A DNA stretch of 64,000 nt from Pseudomonas paraversuta (GTDB lineage Bacteria; Pseudomonadota; Gammaproteobacteria; Pseudomonadales; Pseudomonadaceae): positions 186,001-250,000 of the forward strand of contig NZ_CAJFCL010000003.1 in assembly GCF_904063065.1 (NCBI RefSeq), written 5' to 3'. The position numbers and the translations under genes were made by a program. How positions within the stretch are numbered: the first letter of the stretch is position 1; each line of letters begins with the position of its first letter. Positions 57,690 through 64,000 of this stretch are shown here, in pieces. The notes beneath the pieces are model-generated. The model made no database searches. It was not told the origin of the DNA and saw nothing but the letters and a program-made list of their open reading frames with translations.

Positions 57690-58217
57690 TTAGACGGCCT
57701 CTTCGCTGGCTTCTACGATGTCGAACCGCACCGCGCGGCGATGGCTCTGGTCACCCAGAAAGAGTTTTTCCAGGACAAAAACCAGGGTCACCAGCCCGCC
57801 AATGGGAATCGGCAAATAGGAAATCCCGACCCGCAAGGACGGCATCTCGCCGAGGAATTGATTCCAGGTGGTGGCGCACAGTTTGAAGCCCTTGACGGCC
57901 ATGAACAGGCAGACCACCACCATCAGCAGCTGCACCAGCAAGGCGGCCTGTTTGCGCACCATTGGCGGCATCCGTTCGACCGCCATCGACACCGCCATGT
58001 GCGCGCCGGCACGGTAACTGGCGGCCGCGCCAAAGAAGGTAAAAACCACCATCAACAAGATGGCGACGGGCTCTGGCCAGCTGGAGCCCGAGCCCAGTAC
58101 ATAGCGGGCAAAAATGCCCCAGGGAATGATAAGGGTCATGGTCAGCACCGATAAACCGGCGATCCCGATACAGACCCGATACAGCATGTCGTTCAAGCGC
58201 AGTACGGTATTTTTCAT
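57690..58217 (-). CDS. dctQ: TRAP transporter small permease (DctQ family)
   Basis: 175 residues from the ATG at 58217; an in-frame start at 58295 would add a basic leader. Four membrane helices are visible (about 15-36, 48-68, 88-108 and 130-150), as expected for DctQ. It pairs with the large permease. It begins 61 bp after the binding-protein gene. Confidence 0.9.
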   Translation of the reverse strand: MKNTVLRLNDMLYRVCIGIAGLSVLTMTLIIPWGIFARYVLGSGSSWPEPVAILLMVVFTFFGAAASYRAGAHMAVSMAVERMPPMVRKQAALLVQLLMVVVCLFMAVKGFKLCATTWNQFLGEMPSLRVGISYLPIPIGGLVTLVFVLEKLFLGDQSHRRAVRFDIVEASEEAV

Positions 58218-58278
58218 GGGGCTCACCACTGCGGCGGTGACGGGGCGGGGCCCGTCACCGCGGCATAATCGGACAGGC

Positions 58279-59262
58279 TTATTGGACCGCTTCAATACGC
58301 GAGATCAGGTCTTTGTAGTCCGCCCCGTATTTGTCACGAACAGGCTGAGTGGCGTCGTAAAAGGCTTTTTTCTGTTCCGGGGTCAGGGTGATGAACTCCA
58401 CCCCGGAAGCCTTGAGTTTTGCTTCAGCGTCAGAAGATTTTTTGTCCCACAGAACGCGCTCTTCCATCTGTGCTTCACGGGCTACCTTCTGCACCAGTGC
58501 CTGTTGCTCCGGGCTGAGCTTGAGCCAGGTGGTTTTGGCAATCACGATCGGCTCGGGCAGGATCAGGTGATCAGTCCAGGTGAAGTACTTGGCGTTCTGG
58601 TAGTGGTTGTGCTCGAGGAAGGTCGGCGTATTGTTTTCTGCACCGTCGATCACCCCGGTCTGCAGGGCGCTGAAGATCTCGCCCGTGGCCATGGCGATGC
58701 CGTTGCCGCCCATGTCGTTGATGGTGTCGATAAATACCGGGTTGCCCTGGACCCGGATTTTCATGCCCTTGAGGTCTGCGATCTGACGTACAGGCTTCTT
58801 GGTGTAGAGGTTGCGGGTGCCGCCATCCATCCACGCCAGGGCGACCATGTTGAAGTCGGAGTTGGTGATCTTGTCGAGCATCTCCTGGCCGATTTCACCG
58901 TCGATGATTTTGCGCATGTGTGCCTGGTCGCGGAACACAAAGGGCAGGTTGAACGCATTGGTCTCGGGGACCACCGGCCCGAGGATGCCGAGGCTGACCC
59001 GGGTCATTTGCACCGCGCCGGACTGCAACTGCTCGACCACTTCTTTCTCGGAGCCCAGCACGCCGCCGGCAAACATCTTGAAGCTGATATCGCCGTTACT
59101 TTGATCCTGCAGCTTCTTGCCCATGTCCTGTTCGGCCACTACCGGTGGATAGCCAGCCGGGTGAACTTCGGCGAATTTGATTTTGATTTCGGCCTGGGCA
59201 GCGCCCGAAAGGCAGAAAGCCAGCGGTAGAGCAGCAATAAGCAAGGTGCGTTTGAAATCCAT
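58279..59262 (-). CDS. dctP: TRAP transporter substrate-binding protein (DctP family), probable uronate binder
   Basis: 327 residues with a signal peptide ending GAAQA. GGAG lies 8 nt before the ATG. DctP features include IKFAEVHPAGYPPVVAEQ, the MTRVSLGILGPVVPETNAF region and the carboxylate-binding Arg in LKGMKIRVQGNPVFIDTI. Linkage to uronate dehydrogenase and an aldarolactonase indicates D-galacturonate/D-glucuronate as ligand. This is inference from context; ligand residues cannot be confirmed by eye. Confidence 0.92.
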   Translation of the reverse strand: MDFKRTLLIAALPLAFCLSGAAQAEIKIKFAEVHPAGYPPVVAEQDMGKKLQDQSNGDISFKMFAGGVLGSEKEVVEQLQSGAVQMTRVSLGILGPVVPETNAFNLPFVFRDQAHMRKIIDGEIGQEMLDKITNSDFNMVALAWMDGGTRNLYTKKPVRQIADLKGMKIRVQGNPVFIDTINDMGGNGIAMATGEIFSALQTGVIDGAENNTPTFLEHNHYQNAKYFTWTDHLILPEPIVIAKTTWLKLSPEQQALVQKVAREAQMEERVLWDKKSSDAEAKLKASGVEFITLTPEQKKAFYDATQPVRDKYGADYKDLISRIEAVQ

Positions 59263-59324
59263 GGGTCACTCCAAATATTGTTTTTTTTATATCAAGGTGT
59301 CGGATCAGCAATGTCGGTAAACAG

Positions 59325-60212
59325 TCAGTTGTTGAAGGCGGGTTCCACTAGCCCCTTGATCCCCGGCCTGAGGGCGAACACGCCGCCCGCCAGGGGTTGA
59401 TCGCTGATATCGCCTGCCGGACGAATCGAGGTGACGAACAGGGTGTCCATGTCTGCACCTCCGAAGGCGCACATCGCAGGCTTCTTCACCGGTACGGCAA
59501 GGGAGCGGTCGAGTTTGCCTGCGGGGGTAAAACGGTGGATCAGGCCGGCATCATTGCCGCAGATCCAGTAGCAGCCGTCGGCATCGACGGCAGCGCCATC
59601 GGGGCGTCCCGGATGCTCCAGCATGTCTACGAACAGGCGACGGTTGTACGGCGTTGCGCTGTCGATGGCGTAATCGAAGGCCCAGATTTTTTGCACCTGG
59701 GGGTGTGAGTCCGAGAGGTACATGGTTTTGCCGTCGGGGCTGAAAGCCAGGCCATTGGGGACGATAAAACCGTCCAGCTGAGCCGTTAGCGGTTCTGTCT
59801 GACCTGCGCTGTAGCGATACATCGCCCCGCACTGCGCACCTACGGCCATGTCCAGCAGCATGGTCCCGGCCCAGAAGCGGCCCTGGCGGTCACAGCGGCC
59901 ATCGTTAAAGCGCATGCCGGGTTGAGCATGGTCAACGCCTGCCAGCAGGCGGGTGTCGAGACCGCCGTCGGCCCGGGGCTTGAGGCTGAACAGCCCGCTT
60001 TGCATGCCGGCGATCCAGCTGCCGTCGCTGCTGCGGGCGATGCAGGCAAGCATTTGCGGGGCATCCCAGCTCTGGCTGCGACCGTCGATCAGGCTCCAGC
60101 GGTGCAAGCGTGCGGCGGGAATATCCACCCAATACAGCGCCTGTTCTGCTGCGCTCCAGACCGGGCTTTCGCCCGTGGCATTGCGTGCATCGAGAATGAG
60201 TTCGGCGGTCAT
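59325..60212 (-). CDS. SMP-30/gluconolactonase-family lactonase, probable aldarolactonase
   Basis: 295 residues. The six-bladed propeller's metal ligands are present: Glu in ATGESPVWS (about residue 15), Asn in the RFNDGRCDRQGRFWAG segment (about 102), Asn in FIVPNGLAFSPDGK and Asp in HPGRPDGAAVDADG. Uronate dehydrogenase releases an aldaro-1,5-lactone (which can become the 1,4 form), and enzymes of this family in pseudomonads (sometimes named UxuL) hydrolyse it to the aldarate. The position between udh and dctP supports that. AGGGG precedes the ATG. Confidence 0.88.
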   Translation of the reverse strand: MTAELILDARNATGESPVWSAAEQALYWVDIPAARLHRWSLIDGRSQSWDAPQMLACIARSSDGSWIAGMQSGLFSLKPRADGGLDTRLLAGVDHAQPGMRFNDGRCDRQGRFWAGTMLLDMAVGAQCGAMYRYSAGQTEPLTAQLDGFIVPNGLAFSPDGKTMYLSDSHPQVQKIWAFDYAIDSATPYNRRLFVDMLEHPGRPDGAAVDADGCYWICGNDAGLIHRFTPAGKLDRSLAVPVKKPAMCAFGGADMDTLFVTSIRPAGDISDQPLAGGVFALRPGIKGLVEPAFNN

Positions 60213-60253
60213 GGGGCTACCCCTGTCGGTCGTGTTCTTGTCAGCGGCTGTGT

Positions 60254-61081
60254 TCAGTCGTCGCCGAAGGGGCCGGCTGCGACGAAGGCTCCGCCCTGGT
60301 AAATCATGCTCGGGTCATTGGCCGCCGGCATTGGCTGGGCTTCAACCTTGGCGCGAAACACCTCTGAACTGTCCTTGGGGGCAAAGCCCAGATGGGCCGC
60401 GTAGCGGTTGTCCCACCACAGGTTCGGGTTGTTTGACGCGCCGTAGACCACCGTGTGCCCGACGTCCGGTGTGTACAGTGCGCGTTCGAGCAATTGGGTC
60501 AGATCGGCAAAACTCAGCCAGGTGCTGAGCATCCGGCGGTTCTGCGGTTCGGGGAAGGATGAGCCGATGCGGATGCTGACGGTTTCGATGCCATAGCGAT
60601 CGAAGTAGAAGGTGGCCATGTCTTCGCCATAGGACTTGGACAGACCGTAATAACCATCGGGGCGGCGCGGGGAGCGGGCATCGAGGGTCTGGTCCTGTTT
60701 GTAAAAACCGATCACATGGTTGGAGCTGGCGAAAATCACCCGTTTGACGCCATGGCGTCGAGCCGCTTCATAGATATGGAAGACCCCGGAGATGTTCGGC
60801 CCGAGGATTTCTTCGAATGGACGCTCAACCGAGACTCCACCGAAATGCAGGATGGCATCTACGCCTTCAACCAGTTGCTGAACGGCGTTTTTGTCGGTGA
60901 GGTCGCAGGGGTGTATTTCCTCGCTGCTGTCGACAGCGGGAGCCATAGGCGCAATATCAGAGAGTCGTAAAACCCTGGCGTAGGGCTTTATGCTTTCACG
61001 CAGTACCTTCCCCAGGCCGCCGGCCGCGCCGGTGAGAAGAAGGCGATTGAAGGGATTTTGGACAGTGTGCGAGGTTGCCAT
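60254..61081 (-). CDS. udh: Uronate dehydrogenase
   Basis: 275 residues from the ATG at 61081, with AAGGG about 9 nt upstream. It is the extended short-chain dehydrogenase type: NAD-binding LLLTGAAGGLGKVLRES at the N terminus and the catalytic Tyr145/Lys149 pair in YYGLSKSYGED. HFGGVSVERPFEEILG and FASSNHVIGFYKQD closely match the P. syringae Udh sequence from memory. It oxidises D-galacturonate and D-glucuronate with NAD+ to aldarolactones. It is the first gene of the udh-lactonase-dctPQM operon and has the operator described just upstream. Confidence 0.94.
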   Translation of the reverse strand: MATSHTVQNPFNRLLLTGAAGGLGKVLRESIKPYARVLRLSDIAPMAPAVDSSEEIHPCDLTDKNAVQQLVEGVDAILHFGGVSVERPFEEILGPNISGVFHIYEAARRHGVKRVIFASSNHVIGFYKQDQTLDARSPRRPDGYYGLSKSYGEDMATFYFDRYGIETVSIRIGSSFPEPQNRRMLSTWLSFADLTQLLERALYTPDVGHTVVYGASNNPNLWWDNRYAAHLGFAPKDSSEVFRAKVEAQPMPAANDPSMIYQGGAFVAAGPFGDD

Positions 61082-61112
61082 CAAGAGACCCTTTTTTATT
61101 ATTGATGTCATC

Positions 61113-61165
61113 TGTTGTCGTATGACATGGTCGGGATTATTCGCAGTCCTTTAGGGTGTTGTCAA
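61113..61165 (-). promoter_or_regulatory. Promoter and FadR-type GntR operator of the uronate operon
   Basis: On the minus strand TTGACA (61165-61160), 18-bp spacer, AATAAT (61141-61136). Downstream of the -10, at 61113-61127, lies TGTTGTCGTATGACA as read on the plus strand, matching the FadR-subfamily GntR consensus TNGT-N3-ACNA with one mismatch. ATGTCAT/ATGACAT arms flank it. Position near +1 fits repression. Confidence 0.7.
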
Positions 61166-61255
61166 TGCACCGAGGGTCAAAACATAGTGTGGCGCTATCA
61201 TTTTGTCATCATGACGGCGAGCGTATGGGCGTGGGAGCGGGCAGCAACGATGGGT

Positions 61256-61575
61256 GTGGGAGCTGGCTTGCCAGCGATTAAGACGCTGCGGTTTGTCAGC
61301 GACAGCCCGGTGCGCCCCGCCGCAGGCGAGCCCGCTTCCAGAGGGGGTGCGGGCAGCAACGATGGGCGTGGGAGCTGGCTTGCCAGCGATTAAGACGCTG
61401 CGGTTTGTCAGCGACACCCCGGTGCGCCCCCCGCAGACAAACCCACTCCCAGAGGGGGGAGCGGGCAGCAACGATGCGCTAGGTGTGGGAGCTGGCTTGC
61501 CAGCGATTCAGGCACTGCGGTTTGTCAGTGACAGCCCGTTGATCCGATCGTGGGCAAACCCGCTCCCACAGGGGG
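61256..61575. repeat. Short tandem array of three REP-containing units
   Basis: Units starting GTGGGAGCTGGCTTGCCAGC at 61256, 61368 and 61485, with lengths 112, 117 and about 91 bp. Each has the GGCTTGCCAGCGAT arm, a GCGGTTTGTCAGYGACA segment and a variable CCCGCTYCCA arm. The array lies between oprD and the udh promoter. Confidence 0.9.
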
Positions 61576-62829
61576 TTACAGCAGCGACAACGGATAGCTG
61601 ATGAAGATGCGGTTTTCATCATATTCGTTAGTGCTGTAGTCACGACGCATGGTCGAGTTGCGCCAGCGCATGTTCAGGTCTTTGAAGGTACCGGTCTGGA
61701 TGGTGTAGGCCAGTTCCGATTCGCGACCCCATTCCTTGCCGTCAGTGATGGCGCCGGTGTGGATGTTATCGCCGCTCAGGTAGCGGTTCATCATCGTCAG
61801 GCCGGGTACGCCGAACACTGCGAAGTCAAGGTCGTGACGCAGCTGCCAGGAACGCTCCTTGGCAAGGTCGTAGCTGGAGTTGTAGCTGTCGTTGGCCAGG
61901 GTGCCGCCGCTGGTGCCGTTGACGCGCATCCAGCCATCATCGCCGCTGACTTTCTGCAGGCCGACATACAAGGTGTTGCCTTTGTATTTGGCCGAAAGCA
62001 GGGCGTATGCGGTTCTGTTGTTCAGGTCGCCGGCCAGTTTGCTGCCGTCGTCCTTGCCCCAGAAATAGCCGAGGTTGGCGCCCAGGGTCACATCACCAAC
62101 AGGCTGGGTGTGCAGGACGTTAAGGAATTGCTGCTGGTAAATATCTTCCAGCTGCGCGTACCACAGGCCGACCTGGGTGTGCTTGTCGTTGAAGCTGTAA
62201 TCGCCACCGGCAAAGTTGAAACGGTCGGACGTGAACGCGCCTTTTCCGTTAAGCGACATCTCTTCCATGCTCGCATCGTTACGCGGGCTGTTGCCCCGGA
62301 ACTGGCCGCCATAGAGGTTGAGACCGGCGATCTCTTTGGAGGTGATCTGGCCGCCACGGAAGGTTTGTGGCAGTGAGCGTCCGTCGTCCGAGCGCAAGAT
62401 CGGCAGTACCGGCATCCACTCACCGATTTTCAGTTCGGTGTTGGAGATCCTGGCCTTGGCTGCAACACCCAGACGGCCGAAGTTGTCGGCCGGTTCGCCA
62501 TCGCCATGGGTCGGCAGCAACTGTGTGCCGACCGTGCCTTTACCGCCATCGAGCTTCTGCGAGTACAGACCCAGGACATCAATCCCGAAACCGACGGTAC
62601 CCTGGGTAAACCCGGACTTGACGTCGAGAATGAAGTTTTGCGTCCACTCTTCAGCCTTGCTCTGCGGATAGTCCGGGTTGGTGAAGTTGCGGTTGATGTA
62701 GGCATTACGCAAGGTAAGGGTGGCCTTGGTGTCTTCCACAAAGCCTTCAGCCAGGCCGGTCAGCGGTAAAGCCAGGCTCATGCTGCCAAGACCGAACAAG
62801 ACCAGTGACCGAGTGTTTTGATGTTTCAT
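61576..62829 (-). CDS. OprD-family outer-membrane porin, probable uronate channel
   Basis: 417 residues from the ATG at 62829 with GGGAGCG about 9 nt upstream; the frame stays open 108 nt further upstream without family features. The signal peptide ends TGLA. OprD-family landmarks include FVEDTKATLTLRNAYINRNF, then ISNTELKIGEWMPVLPILRS near residue 130, and the C-terminal ISYPLSLL typical of an outer-membrane barrel (final hydrophobic residue Leu, where Phe is more usual). The substrate is probably hexuronate, given the operator shared with udh. A leader of about 315 nt separates it from its likely promoter. Confidence 0.92.
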   Translation of the reverse strand: MKHQNTRSLVLFGLGSMSLALPLTGLAEGFVEDTKATLTLRNAYINRNFTNPDYPQSKAEEWTQNFILDVKSGFTQGTVGFGIDVLGLYSQKLDGGKGTVGTQLLPTHGDGEPADNFGRLGVAAKARISNTELKIGEWMPVLPILRSDDGRSLPQTFRGGQITSKEIAGLNLYGGQFRGNSPRNDASMEEMSLNGKGAFTSDRFNFAGGDYSFNDKHTQVGLWYAQLEDIYQQQFLNVLHTQPVGDVTLGANLGYFWGKDDGSKLAGDLNNRTAYALLSAKYKGNTLYVGLQKVSGDDGWMRVNGTSGGTLANDSYNSSYDLAKERSWQLRHDLDFAVFGVPGLTMMNRYLSGDNIHTGAITDGKEWGRESELAYTIQTGTFKDLNMRWRNSTMRRDYSTNEYDENRIFISYPLSLL

Positions 62830-62970
62830 TATTGTTACGCTCCCATTTTTTGGCATAGCACTTCCCGTGACCGTCAGAAGAGCGGTCAGCGATTCAAAGG
62901 ACGTGCGTGGTGCCCTGAAGTCAGGGCGGCGACTCAAGTCGCTGAAGCGAGAGAGTCTTTTGCTTGCGCA

Positions 62971-63093
62971 CTAGGCGTCAGCAAATTCTGCAGGTGATCG
63001 TTGCGTGGAGGATCGTGCTGGAAACACGACCGGCATGCGGCCAGCGCGGATTAACGGCGCGCCATGGCGGGGAGCGGACACGAAGGGGCTCAT
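62971..63093 (-). CDS. Possible 40-codon leader peptide upstream of the porin gene
   Basis: ATG at 63093 with AAGGA 9 nt upstream and a TAG stop at 62971. The product starts MSPFVSAPRHGAPLIRAG and has no recognised family. The ribosome site sits where the first gene of this promoter would be expected, so it may be a leader peptide or a remnant of a lost gene. Codon use was not assessed. Confidence 0.2.
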   Translation of the reverse strand: MSPFVSAPRHGAPLIRAGRMPVVFPARSSTQRSPAEFADA

Positions 63094-63129
63094 ACGAAAG
63101 ATTCCTTGATTATTTTTATTTTTGTTATC

Positions 63130-63182
63130 TGTTGTCGTACAACATCCATCGGATTATTTACAGCTTGGGTCAGATTTGTCAA
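63130..63182 (-). promoter_or_regulatory. Promoter and FadR-type GntR operator upstream of the porin gene
   Basis: On the minus strand TTGACA (63182-63177), 18-bp spacer, AATAAT (63158-63153). Operator TGTTGTCGTACAACA at 63130-63144 is a palindrome with 6-bp arms and a perfect match to TNGT-N3-ACNA. Spacing from the -10 is close to that at the udh promoter. Confidence 0.75.
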
Positions 63183-63602
63183 TGCAGGTTCAGCCAAACA
63201 ATTAAAGTAAAAATGTGATCGGTGCAGCAGCCCGGGACCCTCGGCTCGGCAGGTGAGCCTGAAACCCGACCGGGCATGATACAGACCTGATTCCAATGCA
63301 GCCGAGAAATATGCGCCCATGCTGGCCAACCACTGTGAACGGCTAGCCCTGCAGGCTTTTTTTCATCAGTCTTATTCCCGGCCCCTGGCCTACCACCCGC
63401 TCGCTGGCCCCGACGCCCATGGCAAAGCCCTGGGTGTCGCCTTGCTGGATATGGCGCTTGAAACCTTGCAGGAGCGAGCAAGCTCACGCCTGCAGACATG
63501 GGACATGCCGTCTTTATCCCGTAATGTGCCTGCGCGCCTGTATATTTGCCGTCTAAACTGCGCCTACCCAATGCGCTTGCGGCCCACTGACACGGATGGC
63601 AC
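63183..63602. other. Non-coding region before the permease gene, with one REP
   Basis: 420 bp. A REP hairpin TGCAGGAGCGAGCA / AGCTCACGCCTGCA occupies 63467-63494. A 95-codon frame from 63319 runs through this REP, lacks a ribosome site and is not accepted. Nothing else was recognised. Confidence 0.6.
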
Positions 63603-64000
63603 ATGAACGAAACCAGTCTTCAACGTAAAACCCTGCTCTTGCTGCTGGCTTTGGTCACCATCGCGTTCATCTGGATTCTGCTGCCGTTCTATGGCGCGAT
63701 TTTCTGGGCCGTTGCCCTGGGCATTCTGTTCGCTCCATTGCAGCGCAAGATGGTGCTCAAGCTGAAAGGGCGCCGAAACCTCGCGACCTTCTCCACCCTG
63801 GGGGTGTGCACGCTGATCGCGATTTTGCCGGTGATCGTTACCACCGTGCTGCTCGTGCAAGAAGTAGCCATGCTTTACAAGGATGTCGAGAGCGGAAAGA
63901 TCAATGTCGCCAGCTATGTCATGCAGATCAAGGACGTCCTGCCGCCGACGGTCCAGGACTGGCTGGACCGGTTCGGGGTCGGCAACATTGACGGCCTGAG
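63603..64000 (+). CDS. AI-2E family transporter, N-terminal part (cut by window edge)
   Basis: ATG at 63603; at least 132 residues up to the right edge, with no stop. Two hydrophobic segments follow the start (about 10-48, LLLLLALVTIAFIWILLPFY, and about 62-85), followed by an amphipathic region, consistent with the YdiK/PerM/TqsA (AI-2E exporter) superfamily. The substrate of most members is unknown; some relatives are sodium/proton antiporters. The full protein would be about 350 residues. Confidence 0.82.
   Translation, partial: MNETSLQRKTLLLLLALVTIAFIWILLPFYGAIFWAVALGILFAPLQRKMVLKLKGRRNLATFSTLGVCTLIAILPVIVTTVLLVQEVAMLYKDVESGKINVASYVMQIKDVLPPTVQDWLDRFGVGNIDGL

Noticed and set aside
63319..63606. 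95-codon frame before the AI-2E gene
   Set aside because: It runs through a REP hairpin and lacks a ribosome site; it overlaps the next gene start by only 4 bp, but composition does not look coding.

Overview
The window is chromosomal DNA from a Pseudomonas, most likely of the fluorescens/fragi/syringae side of the genus. The evidence is gene content and order: prc next to an XRE/Sel1 gene trio, minCDE next to lpxL and mlaA, betX-DUF485-actP, and one gltA-sdhCDAB-sucAB-lpd-sucCD block followed by braB and htpG. As I recall the P. aeruginosa map, the first half matches the order around PA3262-PA3234 and the second half the order around PA1580-PA1597, so two blocks that are distant there are adjacent here. 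No prophage, insertion sequence, CRISPR array, tRNA or rRNA gene was seen. The window is core genome with several accessory loci and an unusually heavy load of REP-type repeats.

Layout. 1-2.5 kb: a membrane-anchored catalase-family protein (cut by the window edge) downstream of a large di-haem cytochrome c. 2.7-7.3 kb: FKBP-type isomerase lipoprotein, a three-gene XRE/unknown/Sel1 operon preceded by an inverted pair of DnaA boxes, and the periplasmic protease Prc. 7.4-14.8 kb: a quinone oxidoreductase, then an ABC-importer cluster (binding protein, phosphodiesterase-like enzyme, two permeases, ATPase, HAD phosphatase) divergent from a HutC-type GntR regulator; this looks like an organophosphate or phosphonate uptake locus. 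14.8-16.0 kb: a 14-copy, 92-bp tandem array of REP doublets. 16-27.4 kb: mechanosensitive channel, aminopeptidase, RluA, MinCDE, lipid A acyltransferase, patatin, MlaA and its overlapping hydrolase. 27.6-32.9 kb: a small membrane protein, a GH17 membrane protein, BetX, and DUF485-ActP.

33.1-46.2 kb: the TCA-cycle supercluster. gltA is divergent from sdhCDAB-sucAB-lpd-sucCD, with recognisable sigma70 promoters on both sides and a hairpin between sdhB and sucA. 46.6-51.3 kb: BraB, a small lipoprotein, HtpG behind a sigma32-type promoter, and a dienelactone-hydrolase-family protein. 51.3-53.1 kb: a second tandem array, 17 units of about 102 bp. 53.1-56.3 kb: TrhP/YegQ, aldose epimerase and an EamA exporter. 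56.4-62.8 kb: a hexuronate locus in which an OprD-type porin, uronate dehydrogenase, an aldarolactonase-like enzyme and a DctPQM TRAP importer form a complete route from outer membrane to aldarate. The porin gene and the dehydrogenase operon carry near-identical promoter/operator modules matching the FadR-type GntR consensus. The right edge holds the start of an AI-2E-family permease.

The main observations for follow-up are the REP-doublet arrays at three loci, the duplicated uronate promoter/operator with a long porin leader, the paired DnaA boxes, the GntR operator candidates, and the catalase/di-haem pair.
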